The notes beneath the pieces were generated by a model. That model worked only from the letters and a program-made list of their open reading frames with translations. It was not told where the DNA came from and ran no database searches. A stretch of 64,000 bases of DNA from assembly GCA_037179515.1 (NCBI GenBank), contig JAXCGZ010019175.1:5001-69000 (forward strand), in the 5' to 3' direction. The stretch's first letter is position 1, and every line of letters starts with the position of its first letter. The position numbers and the translations under genes were made by a program. The DNA comes from Halocaridina rubra. Lineage: Eukaryota; Arthropoda; Malacostraca; Decapoda; Atyidae. Of the stretch, positions 24,216 through 41,376 are shown piece by piece.

Positions 24216-27200
24216 TTTGTTTTTGATAAATGTTTACTTTTCAGTCCCCAAATGAGTGAAATGAAAATATGGTCTTTTATTACATCAGGATATAACAAAA
24301 TAGAATGCGTGAATTTCAGTAGAGTACTGTTAGTGTACAGATTTTTGAAGAGTGCACACTAACATGCACGATCTTACTCGAGATGTCTGAGATAAATATT
24401 TGGCCGAAATGTTTTGTAATTATTGGGATATTAAACTGTAAAGTTTTGATAGAGAGAATTTATTATTTACAAGAAAACTCGATATCGTTTGAGATGGACT
24501 GAGCTTACTGTATACAGTAATATCCCTGCCCATAATAATGCTGGGTAAATAATATACCACTTCATTATTTATTAGACGAAACAATGCTCTCTACAAGCAT
24601 ATCAGTGATTATAACAGGGAACACTTGGAGACTGCGAAAAAATTAAAAAACTTTTCCAAACTGTACATATACTTCAAGCAAAATGAGTAAACCACAATCA
24701 GTCTGTAAAACGGTACATAATGCCGTATTTCCTTTTCCTTATAATCCAACTTTAGAGACTGTTCATTACAACTATGTTTTTGAATATATTATACTTGCCT
24801 AAAAAGCATGACATCAAGTACTGCTGGAGTCAGCATGGTGGGCACGGTTGTAATAATTGAAGTAGCAAGGTATCATCAAGTCCTTCAAAGCTTATATTTT
24901 CTATAGTTTAAGAAAAAATACAATTCTAGGATGGAGGAATTGCCAAGCCTCCACTCTCCAATGCTTCCATCATTGACTATGAGTCGCAAGGAACACGAAG
25001 GCAAAATTCATACTTCCAGCCACTCTGAATACTAATACAGTCTTATTAGATATATTAATGCTTCTAAAGCTGATTTTATATTAGTTACGAAAAACGATAA
25101 ACAGTATTCCTATTAGCCTTTCACCTCTTTGTGTCACTTGCTGTTTCTCAGTACAGCTTACTATGAATAACAACAAAGCTATGGGGTCCCTTTACCTTTC
25201 GTATAAAGCTACAACACCTTGTCATTAAGCTGTTCCTGTGCTAGTCTGTCTTACAATATAAAGAATTGGTGAATGATTTTTTGCAAAACTTTTGGTTACA
25301 CATATGTTTAACTTAATCAGATGAGACATTAAAATTCTTAAAAATGCACCAATGAACTTCCTATTAAATTGGTGGAGGAGAATATATCTTGTACTGTCTC
25401 TAATATCAAGACTATCTTAGTTAATGTAGACTGCTTCAATAAATTTTATGATCTTCATGTAAAGTAAAACTAAGTCATTAGGGATAATTTAGTAAATATA
25501 AAAAACATCACTTTAAAACAATACTGAAATATGCATATTATCTAAGAAAAGATACATTAGGTTTTATAGCCACTGCAAAACATCTACCAGTAACCAGTAT
25601 CAAAATATGAATGCCTTCATATATTTTACTTTTATTTGATACACTTAGATGTTTTCAATAGATGCACAATAAGAGTAAGTAGCTGTGAGTTGCAAGAACA
25701 CACTGCCAATATGTTATCAAACCCATTGCTCTAAGATACTTACATCAGTAAAGTTTAAGGCCGCATGTTATAATATGAAAAAGCTTATTTACAATAAAAC
25801 ACAGCTAGTGCTTTTACTGGTACACTGTACTATACAGGCAAATTATCTATCAAAGATGGACATATGTTGTAAGATATTTGGACATCTAAGCTAAGCAGCA
25901 GATGTAGCAATAAACTAATATTAAGCTAATAACTGCTTCCTGAGGGGCATCTGGTAGACAATGGCTGAAAGTTTTCATCTCTTGAAATGGAATCATTAAA
26001 AATAACCGTCATGCAATAATATAATGTGTGGCACTTAATGAATGAAAAACACATTGCAGCTTTGATGCTACATACCATATTGAGAGACTGGTGTTCCATA
26101 AGCAGAGGATAGCAGCATAATTTGAAACAACATTGCTATATTTGCATAATGATATTTGTGACTTAATGCATCAAAATATACATTACAATTTTAATGTTCG
26201 TAAGTATGGTAATACTTTTCAATGGATCATGTATTTACGATAATTCTTGTTCTGTAAAGCATTGATAATGATTAAATATGATAACAAACTAGTTGTGAAA
26301 CTATTGTATCTTAAAAAATTCTTTATTTATTGCTTACTCCCATAAAAATGAAATAGTGAATATTTAATTTTAATGTTTAAATCATAGTTACTCAAAGATA
26401 TGTTTTACCAAAAATATATACTAAATTATACTCACACTTGTAGTCCATGTGGTAAGTAATTCTGTATTAAAGAAAAAATTGTTTGGGAAATACTGCATAC
26501 CTCTACAGCAAAGAGAACTTCTTTGAGGAGTTTTTAATATGCTTAAGCCTATGAGTAAGCCATAACTAATTTATTATTTGAAGTTATTCAGCATAAGGGA
26601 ATTGGTATTTTAACTTAATAACCTATCCTATGAAGACTGAATATCTACTGATAATTGCAAAGCAACTTATCTGCAAAATAAGTGATATTCCTTAGCACAA
26701 TATGAAACAGTAATCACTCCTTTTTATTTAAAAAAAATTCTTGATTACTCTGAAGCCATTTCTAAAATTAAGAAGGCATGTGTAATAATAGCCTTGACTG
26801 TGTTGAAGTCAAAACCATTGTTCATGAAGGTGGCGAATCTATTTTTTAACTTTTCACTTGACAGTTGTTTCAAAAATCAAGGGAAAAAACTCTAACTTAA
26901 CGAATTCATATAACAACCTTGGATCAGGTATGAAATTGTTAATCTTAAGGTAACATAGAACATTAATGCTGCCTTCATGAGTACAGCACAGTACAGCATT
27001 TATATAACAGTGAAATGACTCTTTATTGTGTTTTATAATGGATATTGTTTAAAAAAATCAACTTCATATAAATCTTTCTCTCCAAAAAATTTTAAACAAT
27101 CAATCTGGAATGCTTGACTATCAATTGATTGACACTTCTAGATATATTTTCTATTGAATACTTCACCAGAAAATCTGAACAATCAGTCAGTCAATTACTT

Positions 27201-28412
27201 GGTAAACACTAGTAAAAGTAGGTTGAAGAATTTCATACCAATTATATGTTTCTCATAATTTTATAGCCTAACTTTATAATTACAAACTTTTCAAAAAAGA
27301 ATATTAGTAATCAAAAAGATTCAGTTTCCTTATATTCATGACGATATGATAAATCCTTTGCAAACTAAAATTACACATCATAGAAAATTTGACACGACAG
27401 AAAGTTTAGTTAGATCTTTCCCAATTAATCTCTACTAAAACTCCTGTACATTGCTGCTTTTGAAGTGACTGAGTAGTGGTGCTAATCCATCTATTACCAG
27501 ATATGGAGTGATCAGTAATTTTCTTGGGAACAGTGAATATACCGTACACTCTCATATTGTATAATTATATTTCATTGTATTATGATTATGTTTCTGTCCA
27601 AACCTGTTTATGTAAGAAATTATATAACCAGCAAGATGTATTATATTTATGATTGCTGTCATAAAATTATATCTACATCATAAACTTCACCTTAAAAGCT
27701 CTGGCTTATAAATTTCCAGCAGAATGCCAAATGTACATCTCAAGAGTATACTCTCGAAATGTACAGTAATCAATGCATTAATGTGTAAGGTGCACATTCA
27801 TCTGAATAAATTATACACAAATTTGTATGAAATTTACCGAGAAACTTCATCAACTTAGGTATAATTCTCTTAATTATACACAGATTTAATTCAATGCCTT
27901 CAGACCTTTAAAAGCTTACTCTTTAATATGTAAAAAAAACTATTCCACATGAAATTATTTCTTTGGAGGAGTTGGAATGCATGTTTCTAAACTGTACATT
28001 TTAATATATATTTTATTAGCTTTTAATGTGTTTTTCTTTTGTATATATCTTGATTTACATATGTACATTTATTCATAAAAGCTGAACTGAACCGTCTAGT
28101 TAACTATCTTAACTCATGGCAGTCATTTTCAGATGACATATCTCTAGATACAATTAGTCTTACACTCTTGTGAATGAAGTAAAACATGCAGATATACCTT
28201 TCAGGAAGCTAAGGTAAACTGATTTAATTTTGTTTGGATTAGATGTACCCTTTCCTACTGCACACTGCACGAGCAGCAATTTTACTGATAGATATATCTA
28301 ATCTAATATCACCGGTGACTTATAAAGCATTTGTACTGAAATGTCGTTCAGTCTGGAAAGCATATAAGTAAATAAGGATGAAAGATATGAACAATAGGTG
28401 AATAAAACCTTG
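24216..28412 (-). other. Repeat-poor AT-rich block; possible 3' UTR of ANKRD29-like gene
   Basis: About 4.2 kb directly downstream of the host gene stop codon, with no transposon, microsatellite tract or long ORF that I can recognise. This is unusual in this window. Several minus-strand AATAAA hexamers exist, the nearest clear one at 28068-28073, so the mRNA could end early or run further. Treating the block as 3' UTR is inference. Confidence 0.4.
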
Positions 28413-29105
28413 TCATGGCTCTGGGGCTTTGTCATTTCTTTTGACTATGCTTGATCGCCTAAAGGATGCTAGAGTTCTACGAAAAATGTTTTTTACACTG
28501 CTAACATCGGAGTGAGAAGCATGTCGTGGTGCTTTTTGCAAGGCAGTTATCATAGACTGAGGAGGTTCACTAGATATGCTTGGTGAAGGTGAGGGGTTAG
28601 AAGAACAAGGAGTGCGACCAGCTACGGAAGTACAGGATCCTGTTGCCAAAGGGGCTCTTGGACGTGCTCCACCATCTACCATGTTGCTTAGCTCACATGA
28701 CTGATATTGGACGGGTCTGGAATCACTTGGAGAACTTACAGACCTCGGTAGCACAGGGCTGGTTTCTACTATAGTTCCTAATGAGCTATTCCTTGATGAT
28801 CCCCGACTACTATTCTGGCTATGGGGAGCAGAACTGACAACACTTCCAGAAATACTTTGAACAAGTCGAGGGGAACGTGGACCTGGGGACGTTTGCTTTG
28901 GTGTTACTTGTCCTGCCTCTTTTCTCTTCGTTAATGCTTCTTTTAATAGCTGGACGGCTTCAGGGTGATGCGCTTGAGAGGCAATCTGAATTGGTGTTAG
29001 ACCTTGATCATTTTTTAGTCCAGGATCGGCACCAGCTTGAACAAGAGCTTTGAGGACTCTTATATGGCCGTATAGTGCTGCAGCATGTAATGCACTCTCA
29101 CCATT
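28413..29105 (-). CDS. ANKRD29-like, terminal coding exon (repeats 7-8 and tail)
   Basis: The acceptor TTTTCAG precedes 29105 and the frame is open for 230 codons to TGA (28413-28415). It opens with NGESALHAAALYGHIRVLKA and GADPGLKNDQGLTPIQIASQ, two ankyrin units that match the last repeats of ANKRD29 in order and length. An approximately 165-residue Ser/Pro/Arg-rich tail follows (PKQTSPGPRSPRL near its start, FRRTLASFRRSSIVKRN near the end). Ankyrin repeats are protein-binding scaffolds. The molecular role of ANKRD29 is poorly defined and no partner can be read from the sequence. The tail has no domain I recognise and looks disordered. As I recall, vertebrate ANKRD29 ends soon after the repeats. 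Confidence 0.88.
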   Translation of the reverse strand, partial: NGESALHAAALYGHIRVLKALVQAGADPGLKNDQGLTPIQIASQAHHPEAVQLLKEALTKRKEAGQVTPKQTSPGPRSPRLVQSISGSVVSSAPHSQNSSRGSSRNSSLGTIVETSPVLPRSVSSPSDSRPVQYQSCELSNMVDGGARPRAPLATGSCTSVAGRTPCSSNPSPSPSISSEPPQSMITALQKAPRHASHSDVSSVKNIFRRTLASFRRSSIVKRNDKAPEP

Positions 29106-31204
29106 CTGAAAATAATTTTTTTCACAAATATATTAATACAGCATTGTGTTATCATAAAACATGGACAATAAGCGATAACTTATCATAAAATTGCAAGGAA
29201 ATGTTTTGTAAGAAAGTTATTAGTGTTACACTCAAAATGATATGTTGCCATCCAGCTTGAAATTTATTATATTGTTCATATCCTCCACTTACACTGGTTT
29301 ACTTATATCTGCATAAATTTTCTTTTGAGTATTTACTAATGTGTCAGCAGTATTACCTTTGACATAATGCAAGAAGCTAATATTGTATATTCCATGACAA
29401 GATTAAAATGATGAGAGTACTGAAATTCTCTCTCTCATTTTTTTTCTAGTCTATTGCAGCATTTTTCAGTGGATAATGAATAGGAAAATCTATATATAAA
29501 AATGTTAACATCTTAAATGCAGAGCCTATCTGAGTGTCATCTGGCTGTGCGCTTCATATATTCATACTACATGACTGACTTAAAATAACAAAGCACTGCT
29601 TGTGCACGAACTGATGTTGGCATTATCTCACATGAACTAGGACTAAAAGACATAATGCATTAGTTTCATCTCTTAGTCACATATCAATTAATATACCACA
29701 TATATACAACAAAAACTTGAATGTCATCTTATGAATACCATATATACAACACCATTAGAGAAAAATAGATTATGTTTGAGGCACAAAACTAAACTCTTAT
29801 AACTCATCACTATGTCCCTACCATTAGGAGGAAAGGTTAGGCAGTAAAGTCAATGACACACTTGTGAATGCGAAAGGTCCATCACTGAGGCAGTGGTGTG
29901 CAACTGTGATGACATTGTCTCTAATAAAATGTTATAATATAAGCAGGAGGTAAAAGAGGGGAAGGAGGACACTAGAAAACAAATTCTTGAAAGCTTTTTT
30001 GATCTTTTAATGGTTATGATCCTCCACACTGACTAATCTGAACAATATATTACAAATCAAATGGAATGAGGAAAAATAATAAAAGTGAATGTATAATTAT
30101 CAAATAGAAATTCATTAATATTAAATTCAAATGAATTTGAACAGACAGATACAAGAATACTTCATTAACTCCTCATCTGTAAAATATGTACAGCCACGGG
30201 GCAGTGTATCATACCAAGAAAAAATAATTCTTTCAGATAAAATTAAATACCTTCCACAAGACCACCCTCTACTGTGAGACAGTTTCATTAAATGCGAGAT
30301 TATAAAAAAAGGCTCTTCCTAACATCATGGTGCAAGATTTGATGCTTGGCTGGATTATTCACATAGATATGGATGTAACAAGCTCCTCTTATTACAAGAG
30401 ACATGTGACGAGGAGTTAGTTAATAAGGCAATATTAAGATTAATATTTATATAGTTAGGTTCATTCTCAATGCAGCATGTGAGGCATCACTGGAGAAAGT
30501 GAGGTAATTTCCTAATTTTAGTTGTCTTTTAAAATTTTTCTTTTTTGTGAGAAGGTAAGTTTCAAAGCTTAGTCACATAAGGCTCTAGAAAAGAAAGTAA
30601 GGAAAGGTCTCCTATATTGGGGTGTTCGACAACTAAGCTCACAAAAGACTGTAGGTGTCATGAATGTCGATAGAAACATTACATCCAGCTCTAGGAACCA
30701 ATATTATTAGTGGGGTTGACTGAGAGTCACAAGGATCAAAAGAGCATTGTAAAGCATAAAAAATAGGATTCAAGTAGTATTTCTTGATTGAGAAAGAGTA
30801 AATCGATATACCTAAAAGGTAGACTATATACAGATTTGGAAAAGAGAGCAACTTGAAAAAGAAAAGGATAAGGAACTAACTGTGTGCTTCACAAAGAGGA
30901 CAAAGAAAAGTAACTAAGAGCACAAAGGAAAAATAGCAAGACTTAATGAGTTGATTGACACCACTCTGAGACCACTTTAAAGGTAACATGAAAGATATGA
31001 TACTTTGCAGCAAACCTGTCACCAAGTTTCTTAAAATAGATGGGGTTGTCCACAATGACAAAGCCGAGCAGGAAATGTAAGCTGAACCGGCAAAAATGGC
31101 GCTATGCAAACATCTTTGCCTTTGAAAGTGCAGCCTCTGAGAGAAAACTCCAGGAAAAAAGGTAAAATTCTTATTACTGTTTCCTATCCTAGAGAAAACT
31201 GAGA

Positions 31205-33240
31205 GTTCTACGACAGTAAAATACAGTCTCCTCTTTTTTTACGCAAGTTTAGAGACTAAGCTCCCATCTCGTTTCCAAAATCCTGCCAATGCGGCCATGT
31301 GCTTCAGTCTCGCTTTACCCAGCATACTGTGTAGATACAGCACTTTTCTAACTGTTGTTATGGTAAACTTTGTGTTTAATGTGCTTTGTGTGCCATTTTT
31401 ACTCATCCATCATGGCCAGTAAACGACCAGCAAAAGATTGTGCAAATGCTCCTGCTCCCAAAAGAGTGAGAAATTCTATAAAATTTAGGAAAAAACTGCA
31501 AGTGTTGGCAAGTTATGATCGTGGTGATATTATAGTGGTCTTAAATCATTCGATGCAACTCAATGAAAGCACGTTGTGTACCATATGTGAGAATGCAGAA
31601 AAAATAAAGAAACGTTCAAAAGCTAGTGTTCCTCTAAGTTTGGTGAAGTCTTCGTATGCAAGATTGGATATTGTGGAGAGAATGGAAAAGATGTGTATGT
31701 GGATGACAATAAAGAACAAACAAAAAACTAGCATGCAGTACAATGTTGTGAAGGAAAAAGTGAGTGAGATATATAAACATTTGAAGTCACAAGTACAAGG
31801 CAGAGTGAAACCCTGGCTCATTTACGAACTTTCAATATAGGTTTGGATATCACAACCACTAAAGGGGAGAGCAAATCAGCTGATTTGGAGGCAGCAAAGC
31901 AATTTCCTAGCGAACTGAAGGCTATCATAGAGGAAAGGGGATATACGGCAAAGGAGATCATTAATATAGACGAAACTACTTTATACTGGAAAAGAATGCC
32001 AAACAGGACCTATATTTCCAAACGTGCTTCAGGATACAAGGCAGCAAAATATCACTTTATTCTGATGCTTGATGCTAATGCTGAGGGTGACCTGAAGCTG
32101 AAGCCTCTAATGATATATCACTCAGATAACCCTCGTGCACTGAAGGGTTATTATAAATAGTTACTTCCGGTCCACTGGTATGCATATAAGAAGGGATGGA
32201 TGACTGCGAGTATTTTTAAAGATTATTTTTTGACTCATCTCTCAAAAGAGTTAGAAGTTTATTGCAAGAGTCAGGATATACCCTTCAAAATTCTTCTCAT
32301 TTTGGATAATCCACCAGCCCATCCTCCATCAATTGCCGATTTGAACCCGAACATAAAAGTTGTGTTTCTGCCGATAAATACAACTTCACTTCTCCAACCA
32401 ATGGACCAGGGGGTGGTGAAAATGCTTAAATTGCATTATATTAGGAGTTCCTTTAAAGACCTCAGCAGGAAGATTGACGTCAGCATGGCCAAGATTGAAA
32501 AAGCTGCTGATGCCCCCAATCTTTCATGTGTGGAAATGAAGAAAAATGTTGATAAGGAAGCCCCATGAAAACACTCACTGTGAAGGAATTGGTTAACTTT
32601 TTTAACTGTCTGGAGAATGCCTTGGATATTTTAGATAAAAAAGATCCTAATATAGAGCGTGCAGGTTTGACGTACTGAAGGGTCATACAAGATGTTGCCT
32701 ACTGCAATGAACTCTCACAAGAAAAGAGGAGGGTTGCACGGCAGGCAACTCATCATGCCTACTTCTCATAAAAAACAAGTGATTCTAATGACCTTCAACC
32801 CATTATATCTAAGAAGCATGAGCTCCAATCACAACAAAGGGTCAGCTCTCCCACTTCCCCCTCCTCTTCTCCTCCCTCTCCTACCCCTTAAGTCACCTGC
32901 TCACTGCCACCACGCACGTCCCAGTATGCCTGTTGCCCACCGTATATAGAGTGAGTTAATTTGTTTATCTGTATATCTTATGTATTTTAGATTGCTTATG
33001 TACTTGTATAATGTGCTTAACTGGCATAGTGTGTTTATACACACTTGCAGAAAGTAACCACAACTATTAACATTACTCCTCTTAGAAATATACATTAAAT
33101 TATGGAAAATTTGAATTACATGAGCCTTTTGAGAACTTATCCTCGCATAAAAATGAAGAGTCTGTATATCCATACATAGGGTAAATATCCAAGAGACTGC
33201 CAATTATAAGAAATATTTACCAGTAGAGTTTGTATGAGAG
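31205..33240 (+). mobile_element. Tigger/pogo-like DNA transposon, copy 1
   Basis: Plus-strand transposase remnant (31412 to about 32950) with 5' and 3' non-coding parts. The 5' UTR block 'GCCATGTGCTTCAGTCTC...TACCCAGCATAC' (about 31293-31326) recurs at 38818-38853, and the 3' 'CTGCCACCACGCACG...CCTGTTGCCCAC' block (about 32903-32940) recurs at 39332-39370. That defines a second, shorter copy of the same family. The terminal repeats were not resolved, so the limits are approximate. Confidence 0.75.
31412..32950 (+). pseudogene. Tigger/pogo-like transposase, broken
   Basis: Starts MASKRPAKDC at 31412 with a CENP-B-like helix-turn-helix region (IKFRKKLQVLASYDRGD...). The DDE domain is recognisable: NIDETTLYWKRMPNRTYISK (first Asp), ILLILDNPPAHP (second Asp) and INTTSLLQPMDQGVVKML (third Asp). 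It continues with LVNFFNCLENALDILDKKD. This DDE triad with the NTTSLLQPMDQG block is typical of pogo/Tigger transposases, which move at TA targets. A frameshift near 31840, TAG at 32158-32160 and further stops after 32565 inactivate it. Confidence 0.9.
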
Positions 33241-33434
33241 ACAGTATTTTTATGATGACATTTTGATTCCTAAAAGTAAAAGATTCATAGGTAAAGTAGT
33301 TTGCTGGAGTGACCCTCACTGGCATCATACTAAATAAAGAAGGATGTGGGAGCCTTACTGAGCTTTTACTCTCTTCAGATTAAAAGATGTTAATTAGTTC
33401 CAGATGTCGATGGTGAATCCCTGGGAAAGTTTGA

Positions 33435-33692
33435 GATCATCAGACTAGAATACATGTGAAATTAAGACTTACAGGATGTCTTTAGGAGACGTGCTAACTC
33501 CATTCTTTAGTGTGATTGCAACTATCATTTTGGACATCGTTTTTGAGAACTAGGCACACAAAAGATCATCAGACTAGAATACATGTGAAATTAATACTTA
33601 CAGGATGTCCTTAGGAGACGTCCCAACTCTATTGTTTAGTGTGATTGCAACTATCATTTTGGACATACTTTTTGAGAACTAGGCACACGAAC
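33435..33692. repeat. 129-bp direct tandem duplication
   Basis: The unit beginning GATCATCAGACTAGAATACA starts at 33435 and again at 33564, with only a few differences across 129 bp. I did not recognise the unit as a known element. Confidence 0.92.
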
Positions 33693-37924
<4,232 letters not shown>

Positions 37925-38020
37925 TCTTAGGAGGCCGAGGTGTGGTTTATATGGTAAAAGCTCTTGTACAACATCTACATGTCCTTTGTGAGCTGCTTTA
38001 AATAAAGGTGTTGCACCATC
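37925..38020 (-). CDS. ANKRD29-like, exon encoding repeat 6
   Basis: A 96-bp phase-0 exon (acceptor CTTTTCAG, donor GTAAGT) encoding 32 residues, DGATPLFKAAHKGHVDVVQE then LLPYKPHLGLLR. The 32-residue length, one shorter than a standard ankyrin unit, and the ending LLPYKPHLGLLR match the sixth repeat of ANKRD29, which also ends in a LGIL/K-like segment. One exon encodes one repeat. Confidence 0.9.
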
Positions 38021-38545
38021 CTGAAAAGCCAGATGCATTCTCAAGAACCATCATCATGAGAACTAATCCTTACTATACAAAAACAACTAATTTACATAGA
38101 GAATAGTGCTATATACTTGTTTGGCAATATTTTGGCATGTCCCAAGAAAACAAGCAGGGTGGACTTACAATGAAACGAAAGAATTGAGGTAGCTGTACTT
38201 TTAATATATCTTGAGTGTCCTTACCTCCTCTACTAACAATTTCAACAAAAAAATTATATTCAGTTAGTGAGAGACTGCCAGCCCCTCATTTCCTTCTCCC
38301 TTTCGGGGGCATGATTCCTTCTCATCCTGCATGATGAAAATGGACTGAAAGGGATTTTCCTGGTGGTGGAATAGTGTCTTAAGATACTACTAAAAGTGAC
38401 AGGGGCGTGAGGGGCTGCAAATTCCTACCACTGTATAGCAGATAGTAGGGTTGAGAATGGATAGGGTTCTCTTTAGCCTCCTTTTTCCTGTTCATGTATA
38501 TTATTTTTGCAAGCTTCAGCGGATTATGGCATGGCATCAAGAGTA

Positions 38546-38715
<170 letters not shown>

Positions 38716-38754
38716 TAGTAAAACAATACAAAATACACGAATAACGCCAATGCA

Positions 38755-39664
38755 AAAAAAAAAAAAATTCATTTTAGTAAGTAATAGATTGCCTTGGAGG
38801 CACTTTTCCGCCATGCTGCCATGTGCTTTAGTGTCTCTTTACCCAGCATACTACATGGATATATCGCTTGTTCTAACTGTGTTTGTGTTAAGGTTTGCAT
38901 ATCATCAGGAAAAAAGCATGCTAGAGCGCATCAGGTGATACGGAGGCGGCAAAACGTTTGCAGACAGAGGTTTGTTCTCCTGCATCCTCCTCCTCTTCTA
39001 CCACTTAATGCGATCAGATATTATGGAGAAAATGGAAAAAAAGCATTAAGAGCAAGCAGCAAACAAACTTGCGATATAATATTATCTGGGAAATAGCGTG
39101 CGAGAGTGCATCAGCTGATACGGAGGCGGAAAAACGTTTGCAGATAGAGATTCGTTCTCCCGCATCCTCCTCCTCTTCCACCACTTACTGTGATCGGATA
39201 TTAAGGAAAGAATGGAAAAGAGCATTAAGAACACACAGCAAACAAACTTGCAACATAATATCATCAGGGAAAAAGTGTGCTAGAGCAAAAATTGCAGATA
39301 TAGGTTCGTTCTCCCTCATCCTCGTGCTCACCGCCACCATGCACGACCCATTGCATGCCTGTTGCCCACTGCACAATAGAGTGCATTAGTTTGTTTACTG
39401 TACAGTAAATCTGTATATTTTATATACTGTACACTATTTGCATGTTAATATAAAGGACTACAGGTCTTTCTGCTTTGCTACGTACTTATAAAATATGTTT
39501 TACTTATCTTATATCTTTGGTTTAGTGCGTCTATGTATGGTTGTGAATCATATCTATGCCCATAATCATTGTTTCTTATGGAAAATGACTCGCTACATTA
39601 CGCGATTATTACATTACACGGCAATTCTGAGAATCTATCTTCACGTTATTCTAAGAACTAGGTG
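38755..39664 (+). mobile_element. Tigger-like copy 2, internally deleted with 180-bp tandem
   Basis: Shares its 5' block (38818-38853) and 3' block (39332-39370) with Tigger-like copy 1 but lacks nearly all of the transposase, including the DDE core. The middle has a direct duplication of period 180 bp: the unit with ATACGGAGGCGG at 38939 and again at 39119. A third, partly deleted unit begins near 39275. A remnant reads SADTEAEKRLQ followed by a Ser-rich segment. It is a non-autonomous derivative, and its end meets the A tail of a LINE. Confidence 0.78.
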
Positions 39665-41375
<1,711 letters not shown>

Positions 41376-41376
41376 A

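Noticed and set aside
28413..28754. Stand-alone 113-codon gene starting at GTG 28754
   Set aside because: The frame is open upstream without a stop to the splice acceptor at 29105, so this is the end of the ANKRD29-like terminal exon.
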